Source: Deltaproteobacteria bacterium
GTDB lineage: Bacteria > Myxococcota > Myxococcia > Myxococcales > Myxococcaceae
Direction of reading: 5' to 3'
DNA: 14,567 nucleotides
Assembly (NCBI GenBank): GCA_016875515.1
Contig: VGRA01000012.1
Coordinates: forward strand, 1 to 14,567
Shown here: piece by piece, positions 7,695 to 14,544 of the stretch
How the letters are laid out: each line of letters starts with the position of its first letter
How positions within the stretch are numbered: the first letter of the stretch is position 1
Translations under genes and position numbers: made by a program
The notes under the pieces: generated by a model
What the model was told of the DNA's origin: nothing
Databases searched by the model: none
What the model saw: only the letters and a program-made list of their open reading frames with translations

Positions 7695-8867
7695 TCACAG
7701 CGCCAGCAACATACGCGCGAGCGCCTGTGCCTTGGGCACCAACGTCTCCGCTTCGATGAACTCGTCCACCGTGTGGAACCCCTTCCCACGCGGCCCCAAC
7801 CCATCAATGGACGGCACCCCCGCGGCAGACGTGGTGCTCGCGTCCGACCCGCCCCCCACCAGCGCCGCCTCGCCGTGGCCCAGCCCGCACGCCTTCGCGC
7901 ACGCGGCGTAGGCCTGCATCAGCGCCTCCGAGCCCGGCGTCTTCTCCAGCGGCGGGCGCGCCACCCCGCCCTCCAGCGCAAGCCTCGTCCCCGGCACCGA
8001 GGCCGCGGACTCTGCTGCCGCCAACCGGGCCGCGGCCAGCAGCGCCTCGGCATCCGCATGCGTCTCGAACCTCAGATCCACGTGCGCCTGGGCGTGGTCC
8101 GGCACGGTGTTCTTTCCCTGCCCGCCCACCACCTTGCCCACGTTCACCGTCACGCCGCGCGCGTAGTCCGTCAGCCCCTGCACCCGGTCCACGAAGCGAG
8201 ACAGCGCCCACAGCGCGTTGGCCCCCTCCGCGTGGGCGTTGCCGGCGTGCGCCGCCTTGCCGTGCGCCGTCACCACCAGCATCCCGGTGCCCTTGCGCCG
8301 CGTGATGATGGCGTCGTTCGCGCGGCCGGACTCGAAGACGAGCGCCGCCTGCGCCCCGGCCACCTCGCGCCGGATGATCCCCTGCCCCTCCGGCGAGCCC
8401 ACCTCCTCGTCGGACACCACCACCAGCCGCAGCGGCGGCAGGCGCGCAAGGCCCCCCGTCTCCGCCAGCGCCCGCAGCGCAAAGGCGATGACGACGAGCC
8501 CGCCCTTCATGTCCAGCACGCCCGGGCCGCGCCGCAGCGCGCCTTCCACCCGGTAGCCCTCGAACTTCCCGGGCGGGAACACCGTGTCCAGGTGGCCCAC
8601 CAACAGCACCGGGGCCGCCCCGGCCCGCCCCGCCGAGCGGAACACCAGGTGGTCCGCGTACCGCTGGCTGGGCACCACCTCGCAGGCGAGGCCCGCAAGG
8701 GCATACAGGGCCTGCAGCTGCCGCCCCACCTCGCGGCCACCGGCGGGGTTGTCGGTGAAGGAGTTGACCTCCACCAGCGCGCGCAGCGGCGCCTCCATCT
8801 CCGGGAGCCTCCCGGAGAGCCACGCCCCCGCACTGTCTGCCGCGTCCGTCATCCGGGCCGAAGGCAT
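7695..8867 (-). CDS. M20 family metallopeptidase (glutamate carboxypeptidase-like)
   Basis: 390 residues from the ATG at 8867, one base after the stop of the upstream hydrolase gene, which suggests translational coupling. The ATG at 8852 (MTDAADSAG) is the alternative; neither has a strong ribosome site. All M20 di-zinc ligands and the catalytic acid are in place: His92 in GHLDTVFP, bridging Asp119 in GVLDMKGG, Glu154/Glu155 in SDEEVGS, Glu179 in VFESGR and His365 in KGFHTVDEF. The lid/dimerisation domain begins near AHGKAAHAG (about 201-209). No signal peptide, so probably cytoplasmic. The arrangement is that of the CPG2/ArgE/DapE-type clan, with GHLDTV and the KGFHT ending closest to glutamate-carboxypeptidase-type enzymes. 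Substrate inferred only as an N-acyl amino acid or dipeptide. Confidence 0.93.
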   Translation of the reverse strand: MPSARMTDAADSAGAWLSGRLPEMEAPLRALVEVNSFTDNPAGGREVGRQLQALYALAGLACEVVPSQRYADHLVFRSAGRAGAAPVLLVGHLDTVFPPGKFEGYRVEGALRRGPGVLDMKGGLVVIAFALRALAETGGLARLPPLRLVVVSDEEVGSPEGQGIIRREVAGAQAALVFESGRANDAIITRRKGTGMLVVTAHGKAAHAGNAHAEGANALWALSRFVDRVQGLTDYARGVTVNVGKVVGGQGKNTVPDHAQAHVDLRFETHADAEALLAAARLAAAESAASVPGTRLALEGGVARPPLEKTPGSEALMQAYAACAKACGLGHGEAALVGGGSDASTTSAAGVPSIDGLGPRGKGFHTVDEFIEAETLVPKAQALARMLLAL

Positions 8868-8868
8868 A

Positions 8869-9651
8869 TCAAAGGCCGCGCTGCAGCAGCGTCAAGACTT
8901 GGGAGAGTGCCTCGACGTGGACATCGTGGCCGGCCTCCACGGTGGACACCTGGGCACCCAGGGACTCCAGCCGGCGCACGTCCTCTGACGGGACGTAGGG
9001 GCTCCGGTCCCCGCGGATGCACAGCACCTTCACCCCGCCGCGCTCCACCACGCCCCAGAGGTCCTCGGCGTTGACGCGCGGCTGCAGCCGCTCCAGACCG
9101 GCTCGGTCGATTCGCCACCGCACCCCGCCCCCCTCGTCCGGCCGGAGGTTCGTGGCCAGCCAGTCCACCAGCGGCCCGGGCAGCCCCGTGGCGGCCAGCG
9201 CCTCCTTCATGGCGCGCCTGTCCGGCGCGGACGCCGGCACGGACAGCAACTTCCTGAGCACCGCGCCGCTGGCACTCAGGGACGCCGGGATGGGCGAGGG
9301 GGAGATGTCCAGCAGCGCCACGGCGGCCACCTCGGGCTCGGCCAGGCCCGCGAGCGCCAGCGCCGTCCGGCCCCCGAGCGAGTGGCCCACCACGTCATAG
9401 GGCGGCGGCAGCCCGGCGGCGTGGGCCGTCTCCAGCACGGCGGCCGCCATGCTGCCGAGCGTCTCGTCCTCGCGCGGAGGGGCCGACTCGCCGTGGCCGG
9501 GGAGGTCCACCGCCATCACGGTGCGGGATGGGTCCACGTCCGAGAGCCGCTGCTGCAGCGAGCGCAGGTTGCGCGCCGAGCCCAGGAAGCCGTGGAGCAA
9601 GAGCGTCCCACGCGGTCCGCTGCCCACGGTGCTGTGCGCAAGCAGTGCCAT
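8869..9651 (-). CDS. Alpha/beta hydrolase, YbfF/ABHD11-like esterase
   Basis: 260 residues from the ATG at 9651 (MALLAHSTVG). The frame is open further upstream, but that part lies antisense to nothing useful and overlaps the preceding gene, so it is non-coding. Motifs in order: oxyanion region LLHGFLGS (18-25), DLPGHGES (49-56), nucleophile elbow GHSLGG with Ser91, LLDISP with Asp115, IRGDRSPY with Asp215, and AGHDVH with His242 or His245. The combination HGFLGS-x-NLR ... GHSLGG ... LLDISP resembles YbfF/ABHD11 esterases; either Asp could complete the triad. No signal peptide. It starts 14 bases after the DUF1444-like gene and ends one base before the M20 peptidase start. MenH-like or other lyase functions of the fold are not excluded. 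Confidence 0.92.
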   Translation of the reverse strand: MALLAHSTVGSGPRGTLLLHGFLGSARNLRSLQQRLSDVDPSRTVMAVDLPGHGESAPPREDETLGSMAAAVLETAHAAGLPPPYDVVGHSLGGRTALALAGLAEPEVAAVALLDISPSPIPASLSASGAVLRKLLSVPASAPDRRAMKEALAATGLPGPLVDWLATNLRPDEGGGVRWRIDRAGLERLQPRVNAEDLWGVVERGGVKVLCIRGDRSPYVPSEDVRRLESLGAQVSTVEAGHDVHVEALSQVLTLLQRGL

Positions 9652-9665
9652 GGCGTCAGCAGGCC

Positions 9666-10868
9666 TCAGGTGAGCTTCGCCAGCGCGTCCGGCTCGGGGA
9701 AGCCCTCGGCGAGGAAGCGCTCGGGCACCATCCGGTGGGGCGTCAGCCGCACGCCGGGCAGGGTGGCCACCGCCTCCCAGGGGCGGACCGCCACCGGGAT
9801 GGGCTCGCTGCCTTCCTCGCCCCCCGGCAGCGCGAAGACGATGTACTCCGCCCGCGCAAGCAGCGGCGCCTCGGCCCGCACCCACAGCGCGGCGGAGCGC
9901 GGCCTGCCCGCCTCCTCGAGGACGACGGTCCGGGCCAGTTCCTTGCCGAGCGACGCGTACAGCTCGCGCTGAGACTCGGCGTAGCCCACCAGGGCAGGAA
10001 TGGCGGACAGCCTCAGCGCCTCGTGGCACGCGCGCCCCTCCTCCGGCATCCAGGGCATCCAGCTCCCGGAGGCGTCCTTCTTGAAGGCCACGCCGGTCAG
10101 CCCCTGCGGCTGCTGGCTTGCCTCCAGCCCCATCTCCCCCATGGCCTTCAGCGCCGTGTCGTCCTCGGAGCCCGCGACCAGCAGCAGCTCCACATGCGGG
10201 GCCATGACCACGGGCTCGCCCTTCAGCTTCAGCCCCTCGAGCAGCTCTGGCAGCAGCCAGCGCGCGGCGTCGTGGCCGTCGTTCTCGCCCGCGTGAAAGA
10301 CGCCGCCTCGCCCGCGCACGAGCGGCCGCGTGGTCCGCTTCCGCAGGTTCTCCACCGCGAGCGCCCGCAGCCCCGCCACGTCCCGGCCCCAGGAGGACAG
10401 CCGGGCCTCGTTCACCTCGGAGACGTCCTCGCCCACCTCGAAAACGAGCCCCACCGACAGGCTGTCATTGAACGGGACGGAGGGCAGGGTCAGCTCCGGC
10501 GCCGGCTCCCCCTCCTCGGCCTCCACCACCTGCCGCCGCAGCGCGGCCAGCGCGAAGTGCTCCCGAGGGAAGAGCCGGGGGAGCAGCCGAACTGACAGCA
10601 CCGCCTCCGAGGCCAGGCGGGGGGTGGGGCGCAGCATGAGCAGCGCACGGTCCAGGAGCTTCTCCACCCCGCGCGCGCTCTGCGGCCACTCCCGGGCCAG
10701 CGAGGGCAGCAGGATGAACTGGGTGGTGCCATCCGGGCGGCGGGCGAGCACCCGGTCCCGCGAGGGCTGGTACGTCACCTCGCCGTCGAAGCCGGACGCG
10801 GCGAGGTGCGCCTGCACCGCGTGGGCGAGGTCTGCTGCGGGGACGCTGCGGGGCGTGCGTGGGGCCAT
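9666..10868 (-). CDS. DUF1444-like protein of unknown function
   Basis: 400 residues from the ATG at 10868; the ribosome site is weak. The protein has no signal peptide or membrane segment. Its middle resembles the DUF1444 (YtpQ) family as recalled: a strand with LPSVPFNDSLSVGLVFEVGE (about 128-147), helix VENLRKRT (172-179), then ENDGHDAARWL (195-205), followed by a strand ending PHVELLLVAG where YtpQ has a similar string. The C-terminal ~150 residues (WMPWMPEEGR, SQRELYASLG, GFPEPDALAKL) are not recognised, and the protein is longer than Bacillus YtpQ, whose own function is unknown. It lies 10 bases after the YkgJ-type gene and 14 before the alpha/beta hydrolase gene, so it is in the operon. 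No enzymatic motif is visible. Confidence 0.85.
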   Translation of the reverse strand: MAPRTPRSVPAADLAHAVQAHLAASGFDGEVTYQPSRDRVLARRPDGTTQFILLPSLAREWPQSARGVEKLLDRALLMLRPTPRLASEAVLSVRLLPRLFPREHFALAALRRQVVEAEEGEPAPELTLPSVPFNDSLSVGLVFEVGEDVSEVNEARLSSWGRDVAGLRALAVENLRKRTTRPLVRGRGGVFHAGENDGHDAARWLLPELLEGLKLKGEPVVMAPHVELLLVAGSEDDTALKAMGEMGLEASQQPQGLTGVAFKKDASGSWMPWMPEEGRACHEALRLSAIPALVGYAESQRELYASLGKELARTVVLEEAGRPRSAALWVRAEAPLLARAEYIVFALPGGEEGSEPIPVAVRPWEAVATLPGVRLTPHRMVPERFLAEGFPEPDALAKLT

Positions 10869-10878
10869 GGGCAGGGAA

Positions 10879-11304
10879 TCAATCCATCCGGTGACGGCCG
10901 AGGAAGTGGCGGCGGAGGATGCGCTGCGCGTCCTGGCGTGAGGGCGGTGAGGGGGAGGCGTGGAGGGCGGCCAGCGTGGCGTGCGTCTCGTCCACCACGG
11001 ACCTGGCCTCGGAGAGCCCCACCTCGCCCTCCTCCAGCGCCATGAAGAGCAGGCACTTGTAGTCCCGGCAGGCCTGGGGCCGGTCCCCGTACAGCGTGCA
11101 GCACTTGCCGCTCAGTCCCGGGCAGCCCCGGGAGAGATCCAGCGCGAGCCGCCCGTCCGGACGGGCGTGGACCTTCAGGCCGCGGGGCTCCACGCGTGCC
11201 ACCTCGTCCGGCTTTATGCCCAGGAATGAGAAGAGCGAGCCGTCGCAGCACAGGCCGCAGCGCAGGCACAGGTCTTCCTTCTCTGCGTCGGTGGCGGTGG
11301 TCAT
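10879..11304 (-). CDS. YkgJ family cysteine-cluster protein
   Basis: 141 residues from the ATG at 11304 (MTTATDAEKE). An alternative ATG at 11334 overlaps the upstream stop as TGATG and would add ten residues (MGGVLITKSP) that do not look like family sequence. The defining cluster is present: Cys13-x2-Cys16-x2-Cys19-Cys20, then Cys61, Cys68-Cys69, YGDRPQACRDYKC with Cys79 and Cys84. This is the Fe-S or zinc cluster pattern of the YkgJ/UPF0153 family, whose biochemical role is unsettled; some relatives are tied to flagellin lysine methylation or metal handling. It is soluble, with no signal peptide. Operon position is between the SGNH lipoprotein and the DUF1444-like gene. The pairing with a methyltransferase-like gene two positions upstream may be accidental. 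Confidence 0.92.
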   Translation of the reverse strand: MTTATDAEKEDLCLRCGLCCDGSLFSFLGIKPDEVARVEPRGLKVHARPDGRLALDLSRGCPGLSGKCCTLYGDRPQACRDYKCLLFMALEEGEVGLSEARSVVDETHATLAALHASPSPPSRQDAQRILRRHFLGRHRMD

Positions 11305-11334
11305 GGGGGATTTGGTGATTAACACACCCCCCAT
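11303..11334 (-). promoter_or_regulatory. Inverted repeat covering the YkgJ start region
   Basis: On the minus strand, ATGGGGG at the SGNH stop (11334-11328) can pair over seven bases with CCCCCAT (11309-11303), which contains the YkgJ start codon; the loop is the unusually AT-rich stretch around TTAATCACCAAAT. The hairpin could shade the start or end the upstream message. It is short and may be chance. Confidence 0.25.
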
Positions 11335-12704
11335 CACGGGTCTGCCAGCACCACCAGGAGGTACTCGCCCGGCTGGGGCGCGCCCGCGGCGTCCACCCAG
11401 GTGTCCACGGAGAGGTAGGAGCGCCCCTGCACGTTGGGCTGGGTGATGACCTTGTTGTTGCGGGCCACGCAGTCCGAGCCCGTCTGCCCCACCCCCAGCA
11501 GGTGGACGTCCATGTCCGAGTCCCCGAGCGAGATGACGTGGGCGCGCAGGTTCGTGGGGCCGGGGAGCTCCAGCCGGTAGTACAGCTCCGGACCCGCCTC
11601 GTTGGCGGTGCTGCAGCTGGGGTAGCTGGAGAGGCGGTTGGTGCCCTCCTTCCGCGTATCCCGCGCGTCCACGAACGGCAGGGACGTGATGACGAAGGGG
11701 TCCTCGGCGGTGCCGCTGCCCTGCAGCGCCGGGGGCGGCACGTCCGGCGCGGGCTCGCCGGCGAGCGCGCCGCGGACCCGGTGGAGCGCCTCCAGGTTGA
11801 GCAGGTTGCGGACGTTCTGGGCAAAGGAGAGCCCGGCCGGGCTGAAGTCACACGCGTTGGAGGCGGCCGTCAGGTGCACGCCGTCCGAGATGAGCCCGCG
11901 GGAGGGCAGCGGCAGAAGCGCCCCGTGCAGTTCCACGTAGGGCACCTGCCGCGCCTGCGCGATGCCGCGCACCACCGCTTTGTACCGGGGCACGCGACCG
12001 TCCGCGGTGGCGGAGTCCCCGCGCGGCGGTACGGTGGACATGACCGGCACCACCCCGCGGGCCAGCAGGGCGTCCACGATGGTGAACATCTCCCTCCCGT
12101 AGGTGTCCAGGTCGTTGAAGCCCATGTCGTTGGTGCCGAGCATGAGCAGCGCCTCGCGGGGCGCAAGCGCGTCCAACTCCTGCTGCAGCGGCGAGGGGCT
12201 CCCCGCGAGCACCTGCTCGGTGCGCCACCCCACCCCGGCCGCCTGGCTCACCCGGTCGAACGGGGTGGTGGTGCCCGCCTGCCCCGCGCGGAAGTGGTCC
12301 ACCGTGGGCTTCAGGTGCGTCCGCCCGTCCAGCACCAGCGCCGCCGGGTTGGCCAGGCAGTGCATGAACTTGCTGTTGACGGTGATGGAGTCCCCCACCT
12401 TGGCGAAGATGTTCTCCGTGGCCTGCGCCCGGCCGGCCACCGCGCGCAGCCCCGCCGCCACCGCCGGCGTCAGCGGCGAGTGGCGCAGTCCGTCCGGGTA
12501 GCGCACGGGGCCGGCCATGCCCGCATCCACCGCGCCGGCGTCCGGGGGCTCTCCCGCGTCCTGCGCCTCACCGGCGTCCGCGGCTTCAACACTCCCGCCA
12601 TCCGCCACGCTCCCGCCGTCCGCGGACGGCGCAGGGGGAAGCTCGCCACAGGCGAGCGCGAGCAGCAGGGTCAGCCACCAGGGCGAGGGGGCGAGGCGGT
12701 CCAT
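11334..12704 (-). CDS. SGNH/GDSL hydrolase lipoprotein with C-terminal PPC-like domain
   Basis: 456 residues from the ATG at 12704 (MDRLAPSPWWL); upstream in-frame codons give an Arg-rich stretch with no signal and overlap the methyltransferase gene. The signal peptide ends at lipobox LALAC with Cys19. An Asp/Ala/Gly linker (about 25-65, repeated DAGE/DAG) tethers the enzyme. SGNH blocks: GDSIT with nucleophile Ser106, GTND with Asn192, and SDGVHLT with Asp274 and His277. A Gly for block II is not certain. From about residue 335 a beta-rich tail (AEDPFVITSLPF ... GDSDMDVHLLG ... GEYLLVVLADP) resembles the bacterial pre-peptidase C-terminal (PPC) domain. Expected role is an envelope-anchored esterase or deacetylase of lipid or polysaccharide; substrate unknown. 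It starts 25 bases after the methyltransferase frame ends. Confidence 0.92.
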   Translation of the reverse strand: MDRLAPSPWWLTLLLALACGELPPAPSADGGSVADGGSVEAADAGEAQDAGEPPDAGAVDAGMAGPVRYPDGLRHSPLTPAVAAGLRAVAGRAQATENIFAKVGDSITVNSKFMHCLANPAALVLDGRTHLKPTVDHFRAGQAGTTTPFDRVSQAAGVGWRTEQVLAGSPSPLQQELDALAPREALLMLGTNDMGFNDLDTYGREMFTIVDALLARGVVPVMSTVPPRGDSATADGRVPRYKAVVRGIAQARQVPYVELHGALLPLPSRGLISDGVHLTAASNACDFSPAGLSFAQNVRNLLNLEALHRVRGALAGEPAPDVPPPALQGSGTAEDPFVITSLPFVDARDTRKEGTNRLSSYPSCSTANEAGPELYYRLELPGPTNLRAHVISLGDSDMDVHLLGVGQTGSDCVARNNKVITQPNVQGRSYLSVDTWVDAAGAPQPGEYLLVVLADP

Positions 12705-12729
12705 GTCCGGCTGTCTACCCCGGCCACGC

Positions 12730-13382
12730 CTAGACCGCGCCCCGGCGGTCCTGCACGCTGTCCCACGCGGGTGATGCGCGCACGTCATAGCGCTCGCACA
12801 GCCGCAGCCGAGCGGCCGGGAAGAAGCTGCGCGCCGGGTCCCCGAACAGCACGCGCGCCCCGCGCCGCGCCAACTGCAGCGTCCAGTCCGTCACGGCCGC
12901 GGCCAGGGCGCGCTCGTAGAAGACGTCCCCACGAGCACCACGTCCCAGCCCTCGTCCCGGCCGAGCAGGTCCTCGCACCGCGCCCGGACGGACAGCCCTT
13001 TGGCACGGGCGTTGGCCGCGAGCGCCCGGGCCGCAAGGCCGTCCAACGCAGAGGCCTCCACGGACGCCGCCCCCACCCTCGCCGCCGCCAAGCCCGCCAC
13101 GCCGCAGCCTGCGGCGAAGTCTAGCACGCGCCGCCCGGCCGCCTCTGCGGGGTGTTCCAGCAGGTACCGGCCCAGCGCCAGCCCGCCCTGCCAGGCGCAG
13201 CCCCAGAACGGGGGCGGCAGCCGCGTCCCCGCGACCTCCTCCGCGGCTTCCCACAGCGGCACCCGAGCGGGGGCCTGGTGGAGGAGCAACTCCGGGCACA
13301 GCGGTGCCGGCACGGACGGGGCGTGCGCGTGCAGCAGGCGTTCAAAGGCGTCCGGGACCATGCGGGGCGGCGGGCGCGTCAT
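12730..13382 (-). pseudogene. ETF-beta lysine methyltransferase-like (METTL20 type), one-base frameshift
   Basis: Two frames together make one ~217-residue class I methyltransferase. The first runs from the ATG at 13382 to about residue 152: PPPFWGCAWQGG (57-68), then SAM motif I VLDFAAGCGVAGLA (86-99), then GWDVVLVG. Adding one base to the four-G run at 12927-12930 joins it to DVFYERALAAAVTDW, then RVLFGDPARSFFP, ending at the TAG at 12730. The order PPFW...W-x-GG...DxxxGCG...GDVFYE...GDP is that of METTL20/bacterial ETFB-KMT and related PrmA-like enzymes, which trimethylate lysines on the electron-transfer flavoprotein beta subunit. As given the gene is broken before the GDVFYE motif, so it is a pseudogene, a true slippage site or a sequence error. 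An alternative start is the ATG at 13361. It is the first gene of the operon. Confidence 0.85.
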
Positions 13383-13394
13383 TACCCATGCACC

Positions 13395-14027
13395 ATGTCC
13401 CGTTCCAGCCCGCTCGCCGCGGCCCTGCTCACGGCCAGCCTCGCCACCGGGAGCGCCATGGCCCTCGAAGAGCCGGAGTACCGCGTCCTACAGCACCACG
13501 GAGACCTGGAGGTGCGGGCCTACGCCCCCCACGTGGTGGCCGCGGTGGAGGTGGAGGGAGCGCGCGACGAGGCGCTCAAGCGCGGTTTCCGCCTGCTGGC
13601 CAACTACATCTTCGGCAACAACCGCGCGCGCACGAAGGTGGCCATGACCGCCCCGGTGGGACAGGTGGCCCGGCCGGAGAAGCTGGAGATGACCGCGCCG
13701 GTGGCGGGCCAGCGGGTGGAGGGTGGCCGCTGGAAGGTCACCTTCCTCATGCCCACGGCGTACACGCTGGAGACGCTGCCGCTGCCCAACGACGCGCGCG
13801 TCCGCCACGAGCAGGTGCCCGCGCGCACGGTGGCCGCGCTGCGCTTCTCCGGGTGGGCCACGGACGGCAACGTGGCGGAGCACCTGCAACAGTTCCGGGC
13901 ACAGCTGGAGGTCCTCGGCCTGCGGCCCTCGGGCGAGCCGGTGCTGGCGCAGTACAACCCGCCGTGGTCGCTGCCCTTCTGGCGGCGCAACGAGTGGCTG
14001 GTGGAGCTGGCGGAATCCGGCCCGTGA
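13395..14027 (+). CDS. SOUL/HBP family heme-binding protein, exported
   Basis: 210 residues from the ATG at 13395 (MSRSSPLAAALL). Residues 1-23 form a Sec signal peptide with likely cleavage after Ala-Met-Ala, giving mature LEEPEY. The SOUL pattern follows: EPEYRVLQHHGDLEVRAYAP (one tight strand set), a helix RDEALKRGFRLLANYIFGNN, RTKVAMTAPV, EMTAPV, then FLMPTAYTLETLP and FWRRNEW near the end. The family binds tetrapyrroles such as heme weakly and is usually cytosolic in animals, while bacterial members are often exported; a periplasmic heme or porphyrin-binding role is the inference. No ribosome site is visible before the ATG, and only 12 bases separate it from the divergent operon start, so promoters must lie inside the neighbouring gene. 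A hairpin follows the stop by five bases. Confidence 0.93.
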   Translation: MSRSSPLAAALLTASLATGSAMALEEPEYRVLQHHGDLEVRAYAPHVVAAVEVEGARDEALKRGFRLLANYIFGNNRARTKVAMTAPVGQVARPEKLEMTAPVAGQRVEGGRWKVTFLMPTAYTLETLPLPNDARVRHEQVPARTVAALRFSGWATDGNVAEHLQQFRAQLEVLGLRPSGEPVLAQYNPPWSLPFWRRNEWLVELAESGP

Positions 14028-14032
14028 GCTGC

Positions 14033-14054
14033 GTCCGCGCCCGCCGGCGCGGAC
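14033..14054 (+). terminator. Hairpin after the SOUL gene
   Basis: Perfect 9-bp stem gtccgcgcc (14033-14041) with ggcgcggac (14046-14054) and a 4-base loop, five bases after the SOUL stop and followed by tctt. It fits a weak intrinsic terminator on the plus strand. It also lies near the likely end of the converging regulator gene, so it may serve both. Confidence 0.6.
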
Positions 14055-14507
14055 TCTTCGGCACGCTGTAGGCACCCGGCTCGGACCAGGACTGCGCCAC
14101 CTCCGCGAGCCCGAGCGTCAGCCTGCGCAAGCGCTCCCCGCTGAGGCCGTCCATCACCTGCAGCAGCTCCCCCAGTCCGTCGTCTTGTAGGCGCGGGGCA
14201 GGGTCGGACCGTTCGCCGAAGAACTCGGCGAGCGTACACCCCAGCGCCCCGCAGAAACGGGCGAGCGTCATCACCGTGGGGCTGCGCTCGAGCGACTCCA
14301 GGCGCGTCACCTGCGCCCCCCCCCCACGCCGGCGCGGCGGGCCAGTTCGCAGGGTGAGATGCCCGCGCGCTCGCGCAGCTCGCGGACCCGGCGCGCAACG
14401 AACCGCTCGATGTCGGCTTCGCGAACCCAAGGGGGGATCCGGTCAAGGTGACGGACCGAAGCCTGAAAAACGGGCGCCGCGCGCCACAGTTTCCACCTGC
14501 CCACCAC
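14040..14507 (-). pseudogene. XRE-type HTH regulator, frameshifted at a ten-G run
   Basis: Two frames join into one Cro/C1-type helix-turn-helix protein. The first, from a tentative GTG at 14507, reads IERFVARRVRELRERAG, then ISPCELARRAGV (helices one and two). The second continues AQVTRLESLERSPTVMTLARFCGALG (recognition helix and helix four), then TLAEFFGERSDPAPRLQDD and an unrecognised tail ending near SWSEPGAYSVPKSP. The joint is the ten-C run at 14316-14325 on the plus strand; a run of eight would give the seven residues normally found between AGV and LE in this fold, and eleven would also restore frame with one extra Gly. The start lacks a good ribosome site. No stop is met in the second frame until about 13747, well inside the SOUL gene, so the true 3' end is unknown; a second indel is possible. 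Confidence 0.7.
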
Positions 14508-14544
14508 CAGGACGCCACTGGCATGCAGACCCGGTCAGGGCCGC

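Noticed and set aside
9652-10029. Upstream extension of the alpha/beta hydrolase frame
   Set aside because: It lies inside the DUF1444-like gene in another frame and encodes Arg/Gly-rich sequence; the ATG at 9651 starts the real domain.
11502-13124. Plus-strand open frame of 540 codons opposite the SGNH and methyltransferase genes
   Set aside because: Antisense shadow with no domain; the minus strand carries GDSIT, GTND and DGVHLT in order.
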